Part shown: one piece after another, positions 17,581 through 27,339 of the stretch
How the letters are laid out: the number at the start of each line of letters is the position of its first letter
Numbering within the stretch: the stretch's first letter is position 1
From: Hymenobacter sp. BT559
GTDB lineage: Bacteria; Bacteroidota; Bacteroidia; Cytophagales; Hymenobacteraceae
Reading direction: 5' to 3'
Length of the DNA: 64,000 bases
NCBI RefSeq assembly: GCF_017571525.1
Contig: NZ_JAGETY010000001.1
Span: forward strand, 62,001-126,000
Made by a program: the position numbers and the translations under genes
The notes under the pieces: model-generated
Told to the model about the DNA's origin: nothing
The model's database searches: none
What the model saw: only the letters and a program-made list of their open reading frames with translations

Positions 17581-20500
17581 CTAGCGTAGCACTAGCCGCT
17601 GCGTGGGGAGTGTGCCCGTGGCCTGGCCCTGCGCATTGCGAGTGGCCAGGCGCAGCACGTACACGCCGCTTGGCAGTTCGGCCGTGGGCACGTGCAACTG
17701 CCCCGCGCCTTGGCGCACGGCTAGGGTATAGTTCCCGACCAACCGCCCCAGGATGTCGAGCAGCTGCACCTCGAGGGCCGCGGTGAGGGCCGGCAGCCCA
17801 GTTACGGCCAGCGTTACCTCGGCCGTAGTCGCGGCGGGGTTAGGGTACAGGGTGGCCTGGGCGCTGGCCAGGCTCGCACTGGCCGTAGCCAGCGGGCCAG
17901 CCGGCCGGAACACCAGCTCAAAGCGCCCGCTCGTGGCCGCGCCCGCTGCCACGCTGAAGGTGTAGCTTGGCTGCTGGCCAAGGTCGGTGAGGGTGCCGGC
18001 CAGGCCGTCGCGCAGGTACACGGTGGTGCCGCCGGCCAGGCTAGTGAAGTTAACCAGCTCGGTAGCGGTGAGCGAGTAGGTGCCCGCCGGCACTTGCAGC
18101 CACACCGGTATCACCTCATCGGCAGTCGCGCCGGCGGCCAGTGGAGCACGGCCATCCACCGATACCCCTACGGCGGGGCTAGCGGCGGGCGTGATGGCCG
18201 TAGCCAGGTAGTACCCATTGGAATTGAGCAGCTTGTAGGCGTCGAACCGGCTATCGAACCCGGCCGTGGCGCCCGCCTCAAAGTACACAAAAGTTTCGTC
18301 CTGGGCCGTGGCGGGGGTGGCGGGGGTGGCACCCAGCCCTAGGCTCAGGCGCAGTAGTGGGCGGGTGCTGGCCGTGCGCTGCACGGCGGGCTGGCCGGCC
18401 GCATAGCTGGTGAGGCGGTTAGCATTGGTGAGGGTGAGGGTGCCGGGGGTGCCCGCCGCACTGGTGCGCACGAAGAAGCCTTGCCCGGCGGCCAGCACGC
18501 CCGTGCCCGCCCCTACCCCATTCACGAAGGACCGGTAGCGGCCGGCATACGCACTGGTGCTCTGGAAGACGTAGGCCGCCGCATCGAGGCCCGCTAGGCC
18601 CGAGCCGCCGGTATTGGGGGCACCCACCGTGCCCCAGTCGAGCGGGGCCGGGTAAGGGTTGCCGAGCAGCTGCCAGCCGGCATCGGGGTCGGTGCCGCGG
18701 CTGAGGCCGGCCAGCGTGATGGGGCCATTGTTGAAGCTGCCGCGGAAATCGACCAGCTCCTGGTTGCCAATCTGCACGGTGTAGCCCCGGCCCACGGCTA
18801 GGGGGTCGCTGAGCGCGGCCGGCGAGAAGTACCCTTTATCAAACGCCGAGATGCCAGCGGCCGGCGAAGTAGCCAGGCGGGTTTCGTCGTAGCCAAATAC
18901 GTTTGGGTAAGGCGTGACGCTGGGCGGCGTGGCGCTGGTGTTATAGGCCGGGTTCACGACGGGCGTAAAGGCGCCGCCGGTGGCCGTAGTGGCCAGGTCG
19001 GCCACGGTCGAGTTGCTGACCGGGGCGCTGTAGTGGCGGTAGCCGCTGGCGCCGGTGTTGCCGCTGGCGTCGATGTAGCGCTGCATGGTACCAGTGCCCA
19101 CCACCGTGCCCGTGCCGCTATTGACGACGAGCGCCGTGCCGGCAGCCGACGACAGCAGCGTGAGCGACTGGCCATTGAGCACAAGGTTGCCCGCCCCGGC
19201 CACGGCCACTACCTGCGCCACTGCCACTGGGGCCGTAAGCGTGACGGTGGTGCCGCTGATGGTGCCCAGGTTGCGTACCTGGCGCGGCAAAGCGTCGCCG
19301 GTTACCTGCGCCGCCTTGCCAGTATATACGTAGCTGGCATCGGTCGAAAAGGTGCGGGTACCGGTGGTTTGCACGGCCCCCTGGCCGGCGGTCGTGCTCA
19401 GGCCCAGCGGGTCGCAGATGGCCAGGGTGCCACCGGCGGCCAGGGTGAAATCAGCCGTGCCGGTCAGCGGCTGGCAGTTGGTGTCGAATGCCCCATTGAT
19501 GACGATGCTACCCGTCACGCTGGTGCTACCCACCAGCTGCGCCACGCCTGTGCTGGTGACGGTAATGGAGTGGTAGGTGCCCGCCGCCACGGCCGTGGGG
19601 CTAGCCTGCGTGCCGGTGCTAATGACAAGGTCAAGAGGGGCGCTGCCCTGGCCCAGGAGCACGGCTACCGAGTTGGTCCCCTGGCCAGTCGCGGCAATGT
19701 CCAGGCGGCCATCGCCATCCACGTCTCCTAGGGCCACGTCAAACGCTTGCGTATTAGCGGTGTTGAAATTCGTCTTGTTGCCGAAGGTACCGGTGCCGGT
19801 ACCTAGCAGCACCGAAACGGAGCTGGCCGCATTGTTAGTCGTGACCATATCCAGGCGGCCATCGCCGTTCACGTCGCCTAGGGCCACGCCGCGGGGGCCG
19901 GCCGCAGTAGGGTAATCCGTTTTGGGACCGAACCCACCCGAACTCAACCGAAGCATGACGGAAGCCGAATTGCCATACTCGTTCGTTACGACGACGTCGA
20001 GCAGGCCGTCGGCATTCAAGTCGCCCAGCGCTACGCCAAAGGGGCTGCTACCAGCCGCATAATCCGTCTTGGGGCCGAAGCTGCCCGTGCCCGTGCCCAG
20101 CAGTACGGAAGCAGTATTGCTGCTTGCGTTAGCGGTTACCATGTCCAGGCGGCCGTCGCCGTTCACGTCCCCTAGGGCCACGCTCAGGGGGATGCCGCCG
20201 GTAGCAAAGTCCGTTTTGGCTCCGAAGCTGCCAGTGCCCGTGCCGAGCAGCACCGAGGCAGTGCTGGCATACGAGTTGACGGTCACTATATCCAGGCGGC
20301 CGTCGCCGTTTACGTCGCCTAGGGCCAGATGGTAGGGACCGATTCCGGTCACAAAATCGGTTTTAGCCCCGAAGCTGCCCGTGCCCGTGCCGAGCAGCAC
20401 CGAAACGGTATTGACGCTGATGTTGCAGGTAAGCATATCCAGCAATCCGTCGCCATTCACATCGCCCAGAACAATGCCATCTGGGGCGCTCCCGGTCGCA

Positions 20501-23500
20501 AAGTCGGTTTTGGCCCCGAAGCTGCCCGTGCCAGTACCTAAAAAAACCGAAGCTGTGTTGCCGCTCCCCGTGACGCTGCCATAGTTGGCAGTCACCATAT
20601 CCAGATGCCCGTCACCATTTACATCGCCCAGTGCTACTCCATCCGGGTATGGACCGCTGGAATAGCTTGTTTTACTTCCAAACGTGCCCGTGCCCGCCGC
20701 CGTGGCGGCCGTGAACTGAAAGACCAATGGTGTAGTCAGCGCTGCTCCACCAGCTGTAGCCGCCGTTGTCACCGTGCTGAACACCGTCTCACCCGGCTGA
20801 AAATTATAGGCTGAGGGGGAGAAAATAAGCGTGCTGCCACTCACCGTAGCAGAGGTGGCGGCGGTGCGCAGCCCGCCCCTCTGGCTGCTGAATACTTTCA
20901 ACGCCGAGGCAGCGCTGGCATCCAACGCCTGATTGAACGTCACAACAACTGGAGCACTCGATGAGGCTGATGCGGTGTTGGCCGCCGGGCTGGTGCTCGC
21001 GATGGTAAGCGGGGCTGCCACCGTGAAGGTCACGCCATTGCTAGTGCCACCGGGCGTAGTCACGGTTACGTTGCCGGTGGTGGCGCCCGTAGGCACAGTA
21101 GCCGTTACAGTCGTGGCGCTCACCATCACCACATTGGTTGCGGCCGTGCCGTTGAAGCTCACGGCGGTGGCCCCTGTCAGGTTGGTGCCCGTCAGCGTCA
21201 CGCTGCTGCCCACGGGTCCACTAGTCGGGTTCAAGCTAGTCAGCACGGGGGCGGCAATAACGGTGAACGGCAGCCCATTGCTGCTCCCGCCGGGCGTAGT
21301 GACGGTTACGCTGCCAGTCTGAGCACCGCTAGGCACTACTACACCGGTTATCTGTGTGCCGGTGGCGTTCACCGTAAAGCCGGTGGTTACGGTGTTATTG
21401 CTTGTGCCGGCAAACGTGATGCTGGACGTGTTGGTCAGGTTGGTGCCCGTAATCGTCAGGCTGGTGCCTACGGGCCCACTCAAGGCCGACAGGCTGCTCA
21501 GGGCCGGGGCCGGCGGGCTAGTGGGGCCGGTCAGGGTGAAGGGCAGCACCACGCTAGGGTCGGTGGTGCTGGCAAAGCCGGGGCCAGTGCCCGTAACGCG
21601 CACCGCTACCGCGCCGGGGCTGAGGCTAGCCGGCAGGTCGGCCGATACGGTCTGCTGGGTGCCGCTGGTGCTGGCCGTGAAATTCTGCCCGGCCACGCCG
21701 TTGAACGTCAGGCCCGTGGGGTTATTGCCGCCAAACAGCCAGCTGCCCGTCACGGTGACGCGCGTACTGGCCGGACCACTAGTCGGGCTCAGGCACGAAG
21801 CAAAAGGGCTGTCAATCTGCGGATTGAAGAAAAAGGCGTTGCCATTGTAGCCCTGCGGCGTCTGGCTGCCGAGCGTGGTCGTGATATTGACACCCGTGGT
21901 GAAATAGCCCAGGCCCGCCAGGTTATACTGAAACGGCACGTAGAGCATCGAGTCGTTCACAATAGTGGGAGTGGCCGCTAGGGTCATGGTCGAGCCGCAG
22001 CCGGTAGAGGCCCCGGCCACGAACGCCGCGCCGGTGGCACCCAAAAACCCGGAGCCGCGCACGTACACCTGGTCGCCGGTGTGCAGGCGGTAGAGCCCGC
22101 CCACCACCTGGCTGGGCGGCGTGTTATAACCCTGGGCGCCATCGTAGTAGCCCGTCACGTTGAATATGCGCAGCTTGGTAGCGCTGGCCGCCGAGCCGCC
22201 GGGGGTGGTCACGGCAATGAGCCGGCTGGTGAGCGGGTACGTAGTGCCGTTCACCATGTAAGAGGCGCCGGGCACGGTAGTCGTAATTTGAGTGCCGGCC
22301 ACGTTCACCGTGAATGAGGACTGCACGGCCCCGCCAATTTTGAGCTGGGTCAGGCCCTGGAGGTTCTGGCCCGTAATGGTGAGCGCATCGCCGGGCTGCA
22401 CGTAGGTCGGGCTGAAGGCGCTAACAACCGGCGCAGCAGTTACGCTGAATGTCAGGCTATTGCTGGTACCGCCGGGCGTGGTTACAGTCACGTTGCCGGT
22501 GCTAGCCCCCGTGGGCACGGCTACCGTCAGCTGCGTGCCCGCGCTGTTCACAGTATAGCCCGTTGCCGCCGTGCCGTTAAAGGCCACGGCCGAGGCACCG
22601 CTCAGGTTCGTGCCCGTCACCGTCACGCTGGTGCCCACCGGCCCGCTGGTCGGGTTCAGGGCGCTGATAGTCGGCGCGGGTGTGAGGGTAAAGACCACGC
22701 CGTTGCTGGTGCCGCCGGGCGTAGTCACGGTTACATTGCCGGTAGTTGCACCGCTAGGCACCACTACGCCGGTTATCTGCGTGCCAGCGCTATTCACTGC
22801 AAAGCCAGTGGTCACGGTATTACTACTGGTGCCAGCAAACGTGATGGTAGTGGCCCCCGTCAGGTTAGCGCCATTCAGCACAATGGTGCTGCCCGCCACG
22901 CCGCTCGCGGGCGCCAGGCTAGCCAGCGAGGGCTGCGCGGTCACCGTGAAATTGACGCCGTTGCTGGTGCCATTGGCGGTCGTAGCGGTCACATTGCCAG
23001 TCGTGGCGCCGCTGGGCACCACCACGCCCGTAATCTGAGTGCCATCGGCGCTCACCGCAAAGCCGGTGGTCACGGTGTTGTTGCTGGTGCCGGCAAAAGT
23101 CAGCTGTGTCGTGCCCTGCAGGTTGGCCCCGGTCACGGTGAGGCTGGTGCCCACCGGGCCGCTATTAGGCGTGAGGCTGGTAATGCTGGGCGTCAGGCAC
23201 TGAAAGTTGAAGGCGCCTGCGCCCGATACCACCACGTAGTAGCTGCTATTTGAATTCTGAAATTGCAGGCGCAGCACCCGCGCCGACACCGGCGTGGCCA
23301 GCTTGCGCGCCACGAGCAGCGTCGTATTGGCCACGAGCGGCGCCACGTAGGTATCAATAGTCGTGAACGGCCCGGCCGCGCTGGCCGCCGTTTGTAGTTG
23401 AATTGTGGTCGAGTTGGCCGCGCTCACGGCCGTGAGCCGCACCCGCACCTCGCTGATAGTCTGAGTCGTACCTAAATCAGCCTGGAGCGTTCCAGCCGTG

Positions 23501-24489
23501 GAGAAATACGGCGAGTTACCGGTGCTGGGGCTAGCCGGGTCGGTGTTGAAGGCCACGCTGGGCTGGCTGCTGAGCGTACCGCTAGTGCTGGTGCCCACGT
23601 AGCTGGCGGCGGGCAGGCTAGCGGCGAAGTTGGCCGAGCTGGCGCAGCCGCTTTTCGTAAAGGCCGCGTTGCTCACCAGGCTCCACTTGCCGTTGGCATC
23701 GCGCGAGCGGATGAACAGCCGGTGCGCGCCATCGGCCAGGGTGTTCAGGTCAACGGCAAAGCCCAGGTTGGCCACGTCGGGGGCCGGCGTGGGCACCGGC
23801 ACGCTGGTGGCGCTGCCAAAGCCGGGGTCGGTGTCGAAGTAATATTCGACGCGGGTAATGTTGGCCGGCGCCGGCGTGATAGCCGAAGCCGGCTGATAGT
23901 AAAAGCTACGCGTGGTAGTGAGACTCCACGTACCATTGACATCGCGCGAGCGGGTGCTGAGGCGGTGAAAGCCTACGGTCAGTGGCGTCAGGTCGACGAC
24001 GAAAGCTAACCCGCTCACATCGGTAGCCGGGGTGGCTATCGGAATGTTCACCCCATTACCCAGGCCCGGCTCGGCGTCAATGAAATACTCGGCCTTGGTG
24101 ATGTTGGCCAGCGTGGGCGAGCTGGTGGGGGCTAGCGGTAGGTAGAAGCTGCGTGTATTGGTGAGGCTCCACACCCCACCCACATCCTGCACGCGGGTCG
24201 AGAGGCGGTGGAAGCCCGCCGTTAGCGCGGCCAAATTGACACTGAAGGTGATGCCGCTCACGTCGGTGCCCGGTGTGAACGGCACGGCGGTGCCATTGCC
24301 CAGGCCGGGGTCGGCATCCACAAAGTATTCGAGGCGGTTGATGTTGCCCTGCGTAATGCGGGCGGTGCCAGCCGGTACAGGCTTGAAAGTTAGGCTAGTA
24401 GCGGCAGCCGGGTGGCCGGCCAGGCTGCCCAGCAGCCATAGCAGCGCTAACCCGACCCAGCGACTGGGGCGAAAAGTAACTAGTTGCAT
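17581..24489 (-). CDS. Giant T9SS-exported multidomain protein (IPT/TIG repeats + VCBS propeller)
   Basis: The 2302-residue protein has signal peptide MQLVTFRPSRWVGLALLWLL. Three ~70-residue repeats follow, each carrying INRLEYFVDADPGLGNG-like and GFHRLSTRxxDxxGxWSLT motifs. Next come a discoidin-like beta-sandwich and seven IPT/TIG domains (each with SLxPxSGPVGTSxTxTGxNL). An Ig-like SbsA domain (VVVTFNQALDA) precedes seven VCBS/FG-GAP blades carrying the Ca-binding loop GDVNGDGRLD (about 19.6-20.7 kb). A large beta-rich region with GWQLLGNPYPAPLDW precedes the C-terminal T9SS sorting domain (LYPNPAATTAEVTLA, LLDILGRLVGNY, LPSGVYVLRL). It is a predicted cell-surface adhesin-like or matrix protein; ligand unknown. 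It is 27 bases downstream of the beta-helix gene, consistent with one operon. Confidence 0.9.
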   Translation of the reverse strand: MQLVTFRPSRWVGLALLWLLGSLAGHPAAATSLTFKPVPAGTARITQGNINRLEYFVDADPGLGNGTAVPFTPGTDVSGITFSVNLAALTAGFHRLSTRVQDVGGVWSLTNTRSFYLPLAPTSSPTLANITKAEYFIDAEPGLGNGVNIPIATPATDVSGLAFVVDLTPLTVGFHRLSTRSRDVNGTWSLTTTRSFYYQPASAITPAPANITRVEYYFDTDPGFGSATSVPVPTPAPDVANLGFAVDLNTLADGAHRLFIRSRDANGKWSLVSNAAFTKSGCASSANFAASLPAASYVGTSTSGTLSSQPSVAFNTDPASPSTGNSPYFSTAGTLQADLGTTQTISEVRVRLTAVSAANSTTIQLQTAASAAGPFTTIDTYVAPLVANTTLLVARKLATPVSARVLRLQFQNSNSSYYVVVSGAGAFNFQCLTPSITSLTPNSGPVGTSLTVTGANLQGTTQLTFAGTSNNTVTTGFAVSADGTQITGVVVPSGATTGNVTATTANGTSNGVNFTVTAQPSLASLAPASGVAGSTIVLNGANLTGATTITFAGTSSNTVTTGFAVNSAGTQITGVVVPSGATTGNVTVTTPGGTSNGVVFTLTPAPTISALNPTSGPVGTSVTVTGTNLSGASAVAFNGTAATGYTVNSAGTQLTVAVPTGASTGNVTVTTPGGTSNSLTFSVTAAPVVSAFSPTYVQPGDALTITGQNLQGLTQLKIGGAVQSSFTVNVAGTQITTTVPGASYMVNGTTYPLTSRLIAVTTPGGSAASATKLRIFNVTGYYDGAQGYNTPPSQVVGGLYRLHTGDQVYVRGSGFLGATGAAFVAGASTGCGSTMTLAATPTIVNDSMLYVPFQYNLAGLGYFTTGVNITTTLGSQTPQGYNGNAFFFNPQIDSPFASCLSPTSGPASTRVTVTGSWLFGGNNPTGLTFNGVAGQNFTASTSGTQQTVSADLPASLSPGAVAVRVTGTGPGFASTTDPSVVLPFTLTGPTSPPAPALSSLSALSGPVGTSLTITGTNLTNTSSITFAGTSNNTVTTGFTVNATGTQITGVVVPSGAQTGSVTVTTPGGSSNGLPFTVIAAPVLTSLNPTSGPVGSSVTLTGTNLTGATAVSFNGTAATNVVMVSATTVTATVPTGATTGNVTVTTPGGTSNGVTFTVAAPLTIASTSPAANTASASSSAPVVVTFNQALDASAASALKVFSSQRGGLRTAATSATVSGSTLIFSPSAYNFQPGETVFSTVTTAATAGGAALTTPLVFQFTAATAAGTGTFGSKTSYSSGPYPDGVALGDVNGDGHLDMVTANYGSVTGSGNTASVFLGTGTGSFGAKTDFATGSAPDGIVLGDVNGDGLLDMLTCNISVNTVSVLLGTGTGSFGAKTDFVTGIGPYHLALGDVNGDGRLDIVTVNSYASTASVLLGTGTGSFGAKTDFATGGIPLSVALGDVNGDGRLDMVTANASSNTASVLLGTGTGSFGPKTDYAAGSSPFGVALGDLNADGLLDVVVTNEYGNSASVMLRLSSGGFGPKTDYPTAAGPRGVALGDVNGDGRLDMVTTNNAASSVSVLLGTGTGTFGNKTNFNTANTQAFDVALGDVDGDGRLDIAATGQGTNSVAVLLGQGSAPLDLVISTGTQASPTAVAAGTYHSITVTSTGVAQLVGSTSVTGSIVINGAFDTNCQPLTGTADFTLAAGGTLAICDPLGLSTTAGQGAVQTTGTRTFSTDASYVYTGKAAQVTGDALPRQVRNLGTISGTTVTLTAPVAVAQVVAVAGAGNLVLNGQSLTLLSSAAGTALVVNSGTGTVVGTGTMQRYIDASGNTGASGYRHYSAPVSNSTVADLATTATGGAFTPVVNPAYNTSATPPSVTPYPNVFGYDETRLATSPAAGISAFDKGYFSPAALSDPLAVGRGYTVQIGNQELVDFRGSFNNGPITLAGLSRGTDPDAGWQLLGNPYPAPLDWGTVGAPNTGGSGLAGLDAAAYVFQSTSAYAGRYRSFVNGVGAGTGVLAAGQGFFVRTSAAGTPGTLTLTNANRLTSYAAGQPAVQRTASTRPLLRLSLGLGATPATPATAQDETFVYFEAGATAGFDSRFDAYKLLNSNGYYLATAITPAASPAVGVSVDGRAPLAAGATADEVIPVWLQVPAGTYSLTATELVNFTSLAGGTTVYLRDGLAGTLTDLGQQPSYTFSVAAGAATSGRFELVFRPAGPLATASASLASAQATLYPNPAATTAEVTLAVTGLPALTAALEVQLLDILGRLVGNYTLAVRQGAGQLHVPTAELPSGVYVLRLATRNAQGQATGTLPTQRLVLR

Positions 24490-24516
24490 GACGAATAGAG
24501 ACTAGGGCCGAATACC

Positions 24517-25518
24517 TTAATTATTGGCGCGGGTGCTCAGCGTCACGTTCAGCGAATTGCCCGAAATGGTCAGCGCCTCCTGGTAGATGGCCGGGATGTT
24601 GGGCAGCCCCCCTAGCTTGTAGGGCGTGGTGCCCCCGAAAGCGCCCACATCGATGCCGCCCTGCCCGGTGCCGCGCGCCGGGTTGGTGCCAGCTTTGAGC
24701 TGGTACCACGCATCAAAAGCCGTGGCGCCGGGCGCCAGCACGAACACCGAGCTTTGCGGCACATTGGCCAGGTTGCCGTTCACGTTAGGGTAAGCGGTGG
24801 TAAAAGCCTGCGCGCTGATGTTGTTGTTGAATGTATTCCCTGCCCCCCCTGGGCTAGCGGTGAAGTAGTTGTTGGTGACAAAAAGATTATTTAAGGTAGC
24901 GCTGGCTAATAATACGTTATTATAAAATCCCCCATTATAACTGGCAGGGATATTAATGCTACTAACAAATATATTATTAGTGAAAAGTATGTTATCCATA
25001 CTGTAGTAGGCGTACACTTGATTGATATAGTTCTGCCTAATGATGACGTTGGTCAACGTCTGAGGGGTGCCTATTTGATTACTTCCATTCACGTATAAAG
25101 TACCAATGTTGCAGCGCTGTACCGTAACGTTACTGGCTTCAATATAAAAGGTACCCGATATCGTCAGCCCGGCTATATAGGCGTTAGCCCCACCAGCTTG
25201 CACTTCAATAGTGCTCACCGTCGCTGGCAACGGATTTGCCTGCAAGCCTGCATTCTGACTAGGGTCGAGGAAGTAGCCTGGCCCGACGATGGTCACGTTC
25301 TTATTGACGGCGATACCGCTGTAAGCCGTCCCCGACGGCTCGACCTGAATAATATCACCAGCCGCGGCGGCGGCGTAGGCGGCAGGCAGGTCGGCGTAGA
25401 TGTTGGTGCCTGTAATACCGGTATTATTCACCCGGCGAATGGTTTGGGCCGCAGCCGGGGCCAGGCCGACCAGCGTCAGCAGAAAGCCCAGGAGCGAGAG
25501 AAAGGAGAGCTTGTTCAT
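24517..25518 (-). CDS. Secreted parallel beta-helix (right-handed) protein
   Basis: This 333-residue protein has signal peptide MNKLSFLSLLGFLLTLVGLAPAAAQ. The mature part opens with RRVNNTGITGTNIYADLPAAYAAAAAGDIIQVEPSG, split across the typical start of a beta-helix that lists events. It continues with rungs such as NVTIVGPGYF, ITISGTFYIEASNVTVQRCNI, NVIIRQNYI, NILFTNNIF and NLFVTNNYF, spaced about 20 residues apart. There is no T9SS domain. Pectate-lyase-like helices often bind or cleave polysaccharide, but no catalytic residues can be assigned. The middle of the gene (about 24880-25140) is noticeably more AT-rich than its neighbours, reflecting Asn/Ile/Tyr-rich rungs or transfer. The start at 25518 begins the signal peptide. 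Confidence 0.8.
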   Translation of the reverse strand: MNKLSFLSLLGFLLTLVGLAPAAAQTIRRVNNTGITGTNIYADLPAAYAAAAAGDIIQVEPSGTAYSGIAVNKNVTIVGPGYFLDPSQNAGLQANPLPATVSTIEVQAGGANAYIAGLTISGTFYIEASNVTVQRCNIGTLYVNGSNQIGTPQTLTNVIIRQNYINQVYAYYSMDNILFTNNIFVSSINIPASYNGGFYNNVLLASATLNNLFVTNNYFTASPGGAGNTFNNNISAQAFTTAYPNVNGNLANVPQSSVFVLAPGATAFDAWYQLKAGTNPARGTGQGGIDVGAFGGTTPYKLGGLPNIPAIYQEALTISGNSLNVTLSTRANN

Positions 25519-25584
25519 GGCAAAAAACGGGAAAGGGTGAAAAAGTAAAGGGGTCAAACAATGGAGCGTAGTGAAGCTGGCGGC

Positions 25585-27339
25585 TCAGTGCGGGGCGGGC
25601 GCCGGGCTAGCGGGCGGCGTTTCGGCCGGTGGGGCTGGGGTGGCCGGCGGTAGGGCTTCGGCCGGGGTGGCGGGGCTGGTGGTTTCGGGCGCAGCAGGCG
25701 GGCCGGCTGGCGCGGGGGCGGCGGGCGGGGCTACCTCGGTGGGTGCGGCGGGCGCCGGGGGCGCTGTTTCCACCGGGGCGGCGGGCGTGGGGGCTAGCGG
25801 CGGGGCGCAGCCACGGGTGGCCCAGGTGCCTTTTTCCTTGGGGCACTTGTCGTAGGCGTTGCTCACGCCGTCGCCATCGCGGTCGCGGCGGCGGTGGCGG
25901 CGCAGGGCCAGGGCCAGCCCGAAGTACACATCGGCCCCGGTGGCCGACTCAATACCCAGCAGCCCGCCCAGGTTGTCGGAGCCCACCACCAGCGGCCCTA
26001 GCCGCAGCATGGCGCCCACTTGCAGCTGCCGGTAGCCATTGGCCAGCAGCACCGGCACGGCCAGCTCGACCTTGCTAAACTCGACGCGCGGCGTGAGGGC
26101 CAGCAGGCTGGGCGTGCGGGCGCCGACGGTGCTGGGCGGCAGCACACTTTGCACCCACAGCAGGCCGGCGTAGAGGTGCCCGGCCAGGCGGTAGTCGGCC
26201 GTGAGGCGCAGCGCGGCAGGCAGGTAGGTCGTAAATGAGCGCGCCGTGCTGCTGAGGCCCACCGTGCGCTGCAAGGTATTTTCGACCGATTGTAAGGTGC
26301 TGAATTTCAACGTATCGAGCTGACCCAGGCGCACGGTACCGCTGCTAGCCACCTGGCCCTGGCGCACCCGCTGATTGTTGTTGTAGCCAATGGCCCCGAT
26401 GTCGGTGAGGGCTAGCCCCAGGCGCAGGCGATACTTGTTGCGGCTGTCGTCGGGGCGACGCTGCCCGTCCATCTCGTAATCGTATGCTTCGTAGTCGGGG
26501 CGCCACTCGTAGGTCAGGCCCAGGTCGGCGCCGTAGCCGCGGCCTAGCTGCTGGTCGCCGTAGAGCGAGCCCAGCGAAAAGCCGTTTTCACCATACAGCT
26601 TGTAATCAGTAAGGCCGTAGCTGAGCTGGCGACTTTGCACTTCCAGCGTGTTCTTATCCAGCACCTTAAACTGCGTACCCTCGTTGCGCACGTAGCCGCC
26701 GCCCAGCCCCACCAGGTACTTCAGCGTGAGACCGCCCTTGAAGAAGTGCGTGGTGTTGGGCGTGAAGGTGCGGGCGTAGGTGAAGGCAAATTCGTGGTAG
26801 GCGCTGGCCTCCAGGTTGAAGCTGTTGTCGGTGAGCAGCTGGTTGGCTAGCCCCAGCTGGCTGGCCTGGCCCAGCCCGTAGCGCGCCAGCCGGGCCAGGC
26901 TGTAGCTCACGCCGCTAGCCTGCGCAAAGCCCCGCACCCGGCTGCTAAAGGCCACCGCTGAGCGCGGCCCCAGCGTTAGCAGCAGCGAAGGCAGACGCAC
27001 TTCGGCCGTGGCGCTGGCGTATTGCAGGCCGGCTCCGCCTTGCTCCGTCAGGTTGTCTTTGCTGAGGCTAAACCCCGCCGACCACGGTTTCTGGGGCAGG
27101 TTGAGCTGCAGGTAAGTATTGTAGAAATTAAGGTTGGCCCCGCCCAGGTTGAGGTAGGCACTCAGGCGCGAGTCGGCAATGGCACTGGGGTTGACGTAGG
27201 CGCTATTAGTGCCGCCGTAGTTGCTTTGGGCCAGCCCCAGCCAGCCCTGGGCCGCGGCGGGGCTGGCAGCTAGTAGCCAGAGGCTGGGCAGCAGGCACGC
27301 GGCTGCCCAGCCCCGGCAGGGGGTAGAGGTTGTTTTCAT
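25585..27339 (-). CDS. DUF5723-like outer-membrane protein with TSP3 motif and Pro/Ala-rich tail
   Basis: The 584-residue protein has a signal peptide ending SPAAAQ and the opening GLAQSNYGGTNSAYVNPSAIADSR. That opening is typical of Bacteroidota DUF5723/PorV-type barrels. Barrel-like strands run to about residue 480 (GYRQLQVGAMLRLGPLVVGSDNLGG, DVYFGLALALRRH). A thrombospondin type-3 calcium motif (RDGDGVSNAYDKCPKEKGTW) follows, then a tail of about 75 residues made of P, A, E and T. Proteins with this TSP3 linker usually end in an OmpA peptidoglycan-binding domain, but here the tail ends without one. It is first of the minus-strand cluster with the beta-helix and giant T9SS genes (66-base gap). 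Confidence 0.75.
   Translation of the reverse strand: MKTTSTPCRGWAAACLLPSLWLLAASPAAAQGWLGLAQSNYGGTNSAYVNPSAIADSRLSAYLNLGGANLNFYNTYLQLNLPQKPWSAGFSLSKDNLTEQGGAGLQYASATAEVRLPSLLLTLGPRSAVAFSSRVRGFAQASGVSYSLARLARYGLGQASQLGLANQLLTDNSFNLEASAYHEFAFTYARTFTPNTTHFFKGGLTLKYLVGLGGGYVRNEGTQFKVLDKNTLEVQSRQLSYGLTDYKLYGENGFSLGSLYGDQQLGRGYGADLGLTYEWRPDYEAYDYEMDGQRRPDDSRNKYRLRLGLALTDIGAIGYNNNQRVRQGQVASSGTVRLGQLDTLKFSTLQSVENTLQRTVGLSSTARSFTTYLPAALRLTADYRLAGHLYAGLLWVQSVLPPSTVGARTPSLLALTPRVEFSKVELAVPVLLANGYRQLQVGAMLRLGPLVVGSDNLGGLLGIESATGADVYFGLALALRRHRRRDRDGDGVSNAYDKCPKEKGTWATRGCAPPLAPTPAAPVETAPPAPAAPTEVAPPAAPAPAGPPAAPETTSPATPAEALPPATPAPPAETPPASPAPAPH

Noticed and set aside
19640-20700. Regular ~170-base DNA repeats considered as a CRISPR or satellite array
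   Set aside because: They are in-frame codons of VCBS/FG-GAP blades with a conserved GDVNGDGRLD loop. Spacing and divergence fit protein repeats, not a CRISPR.
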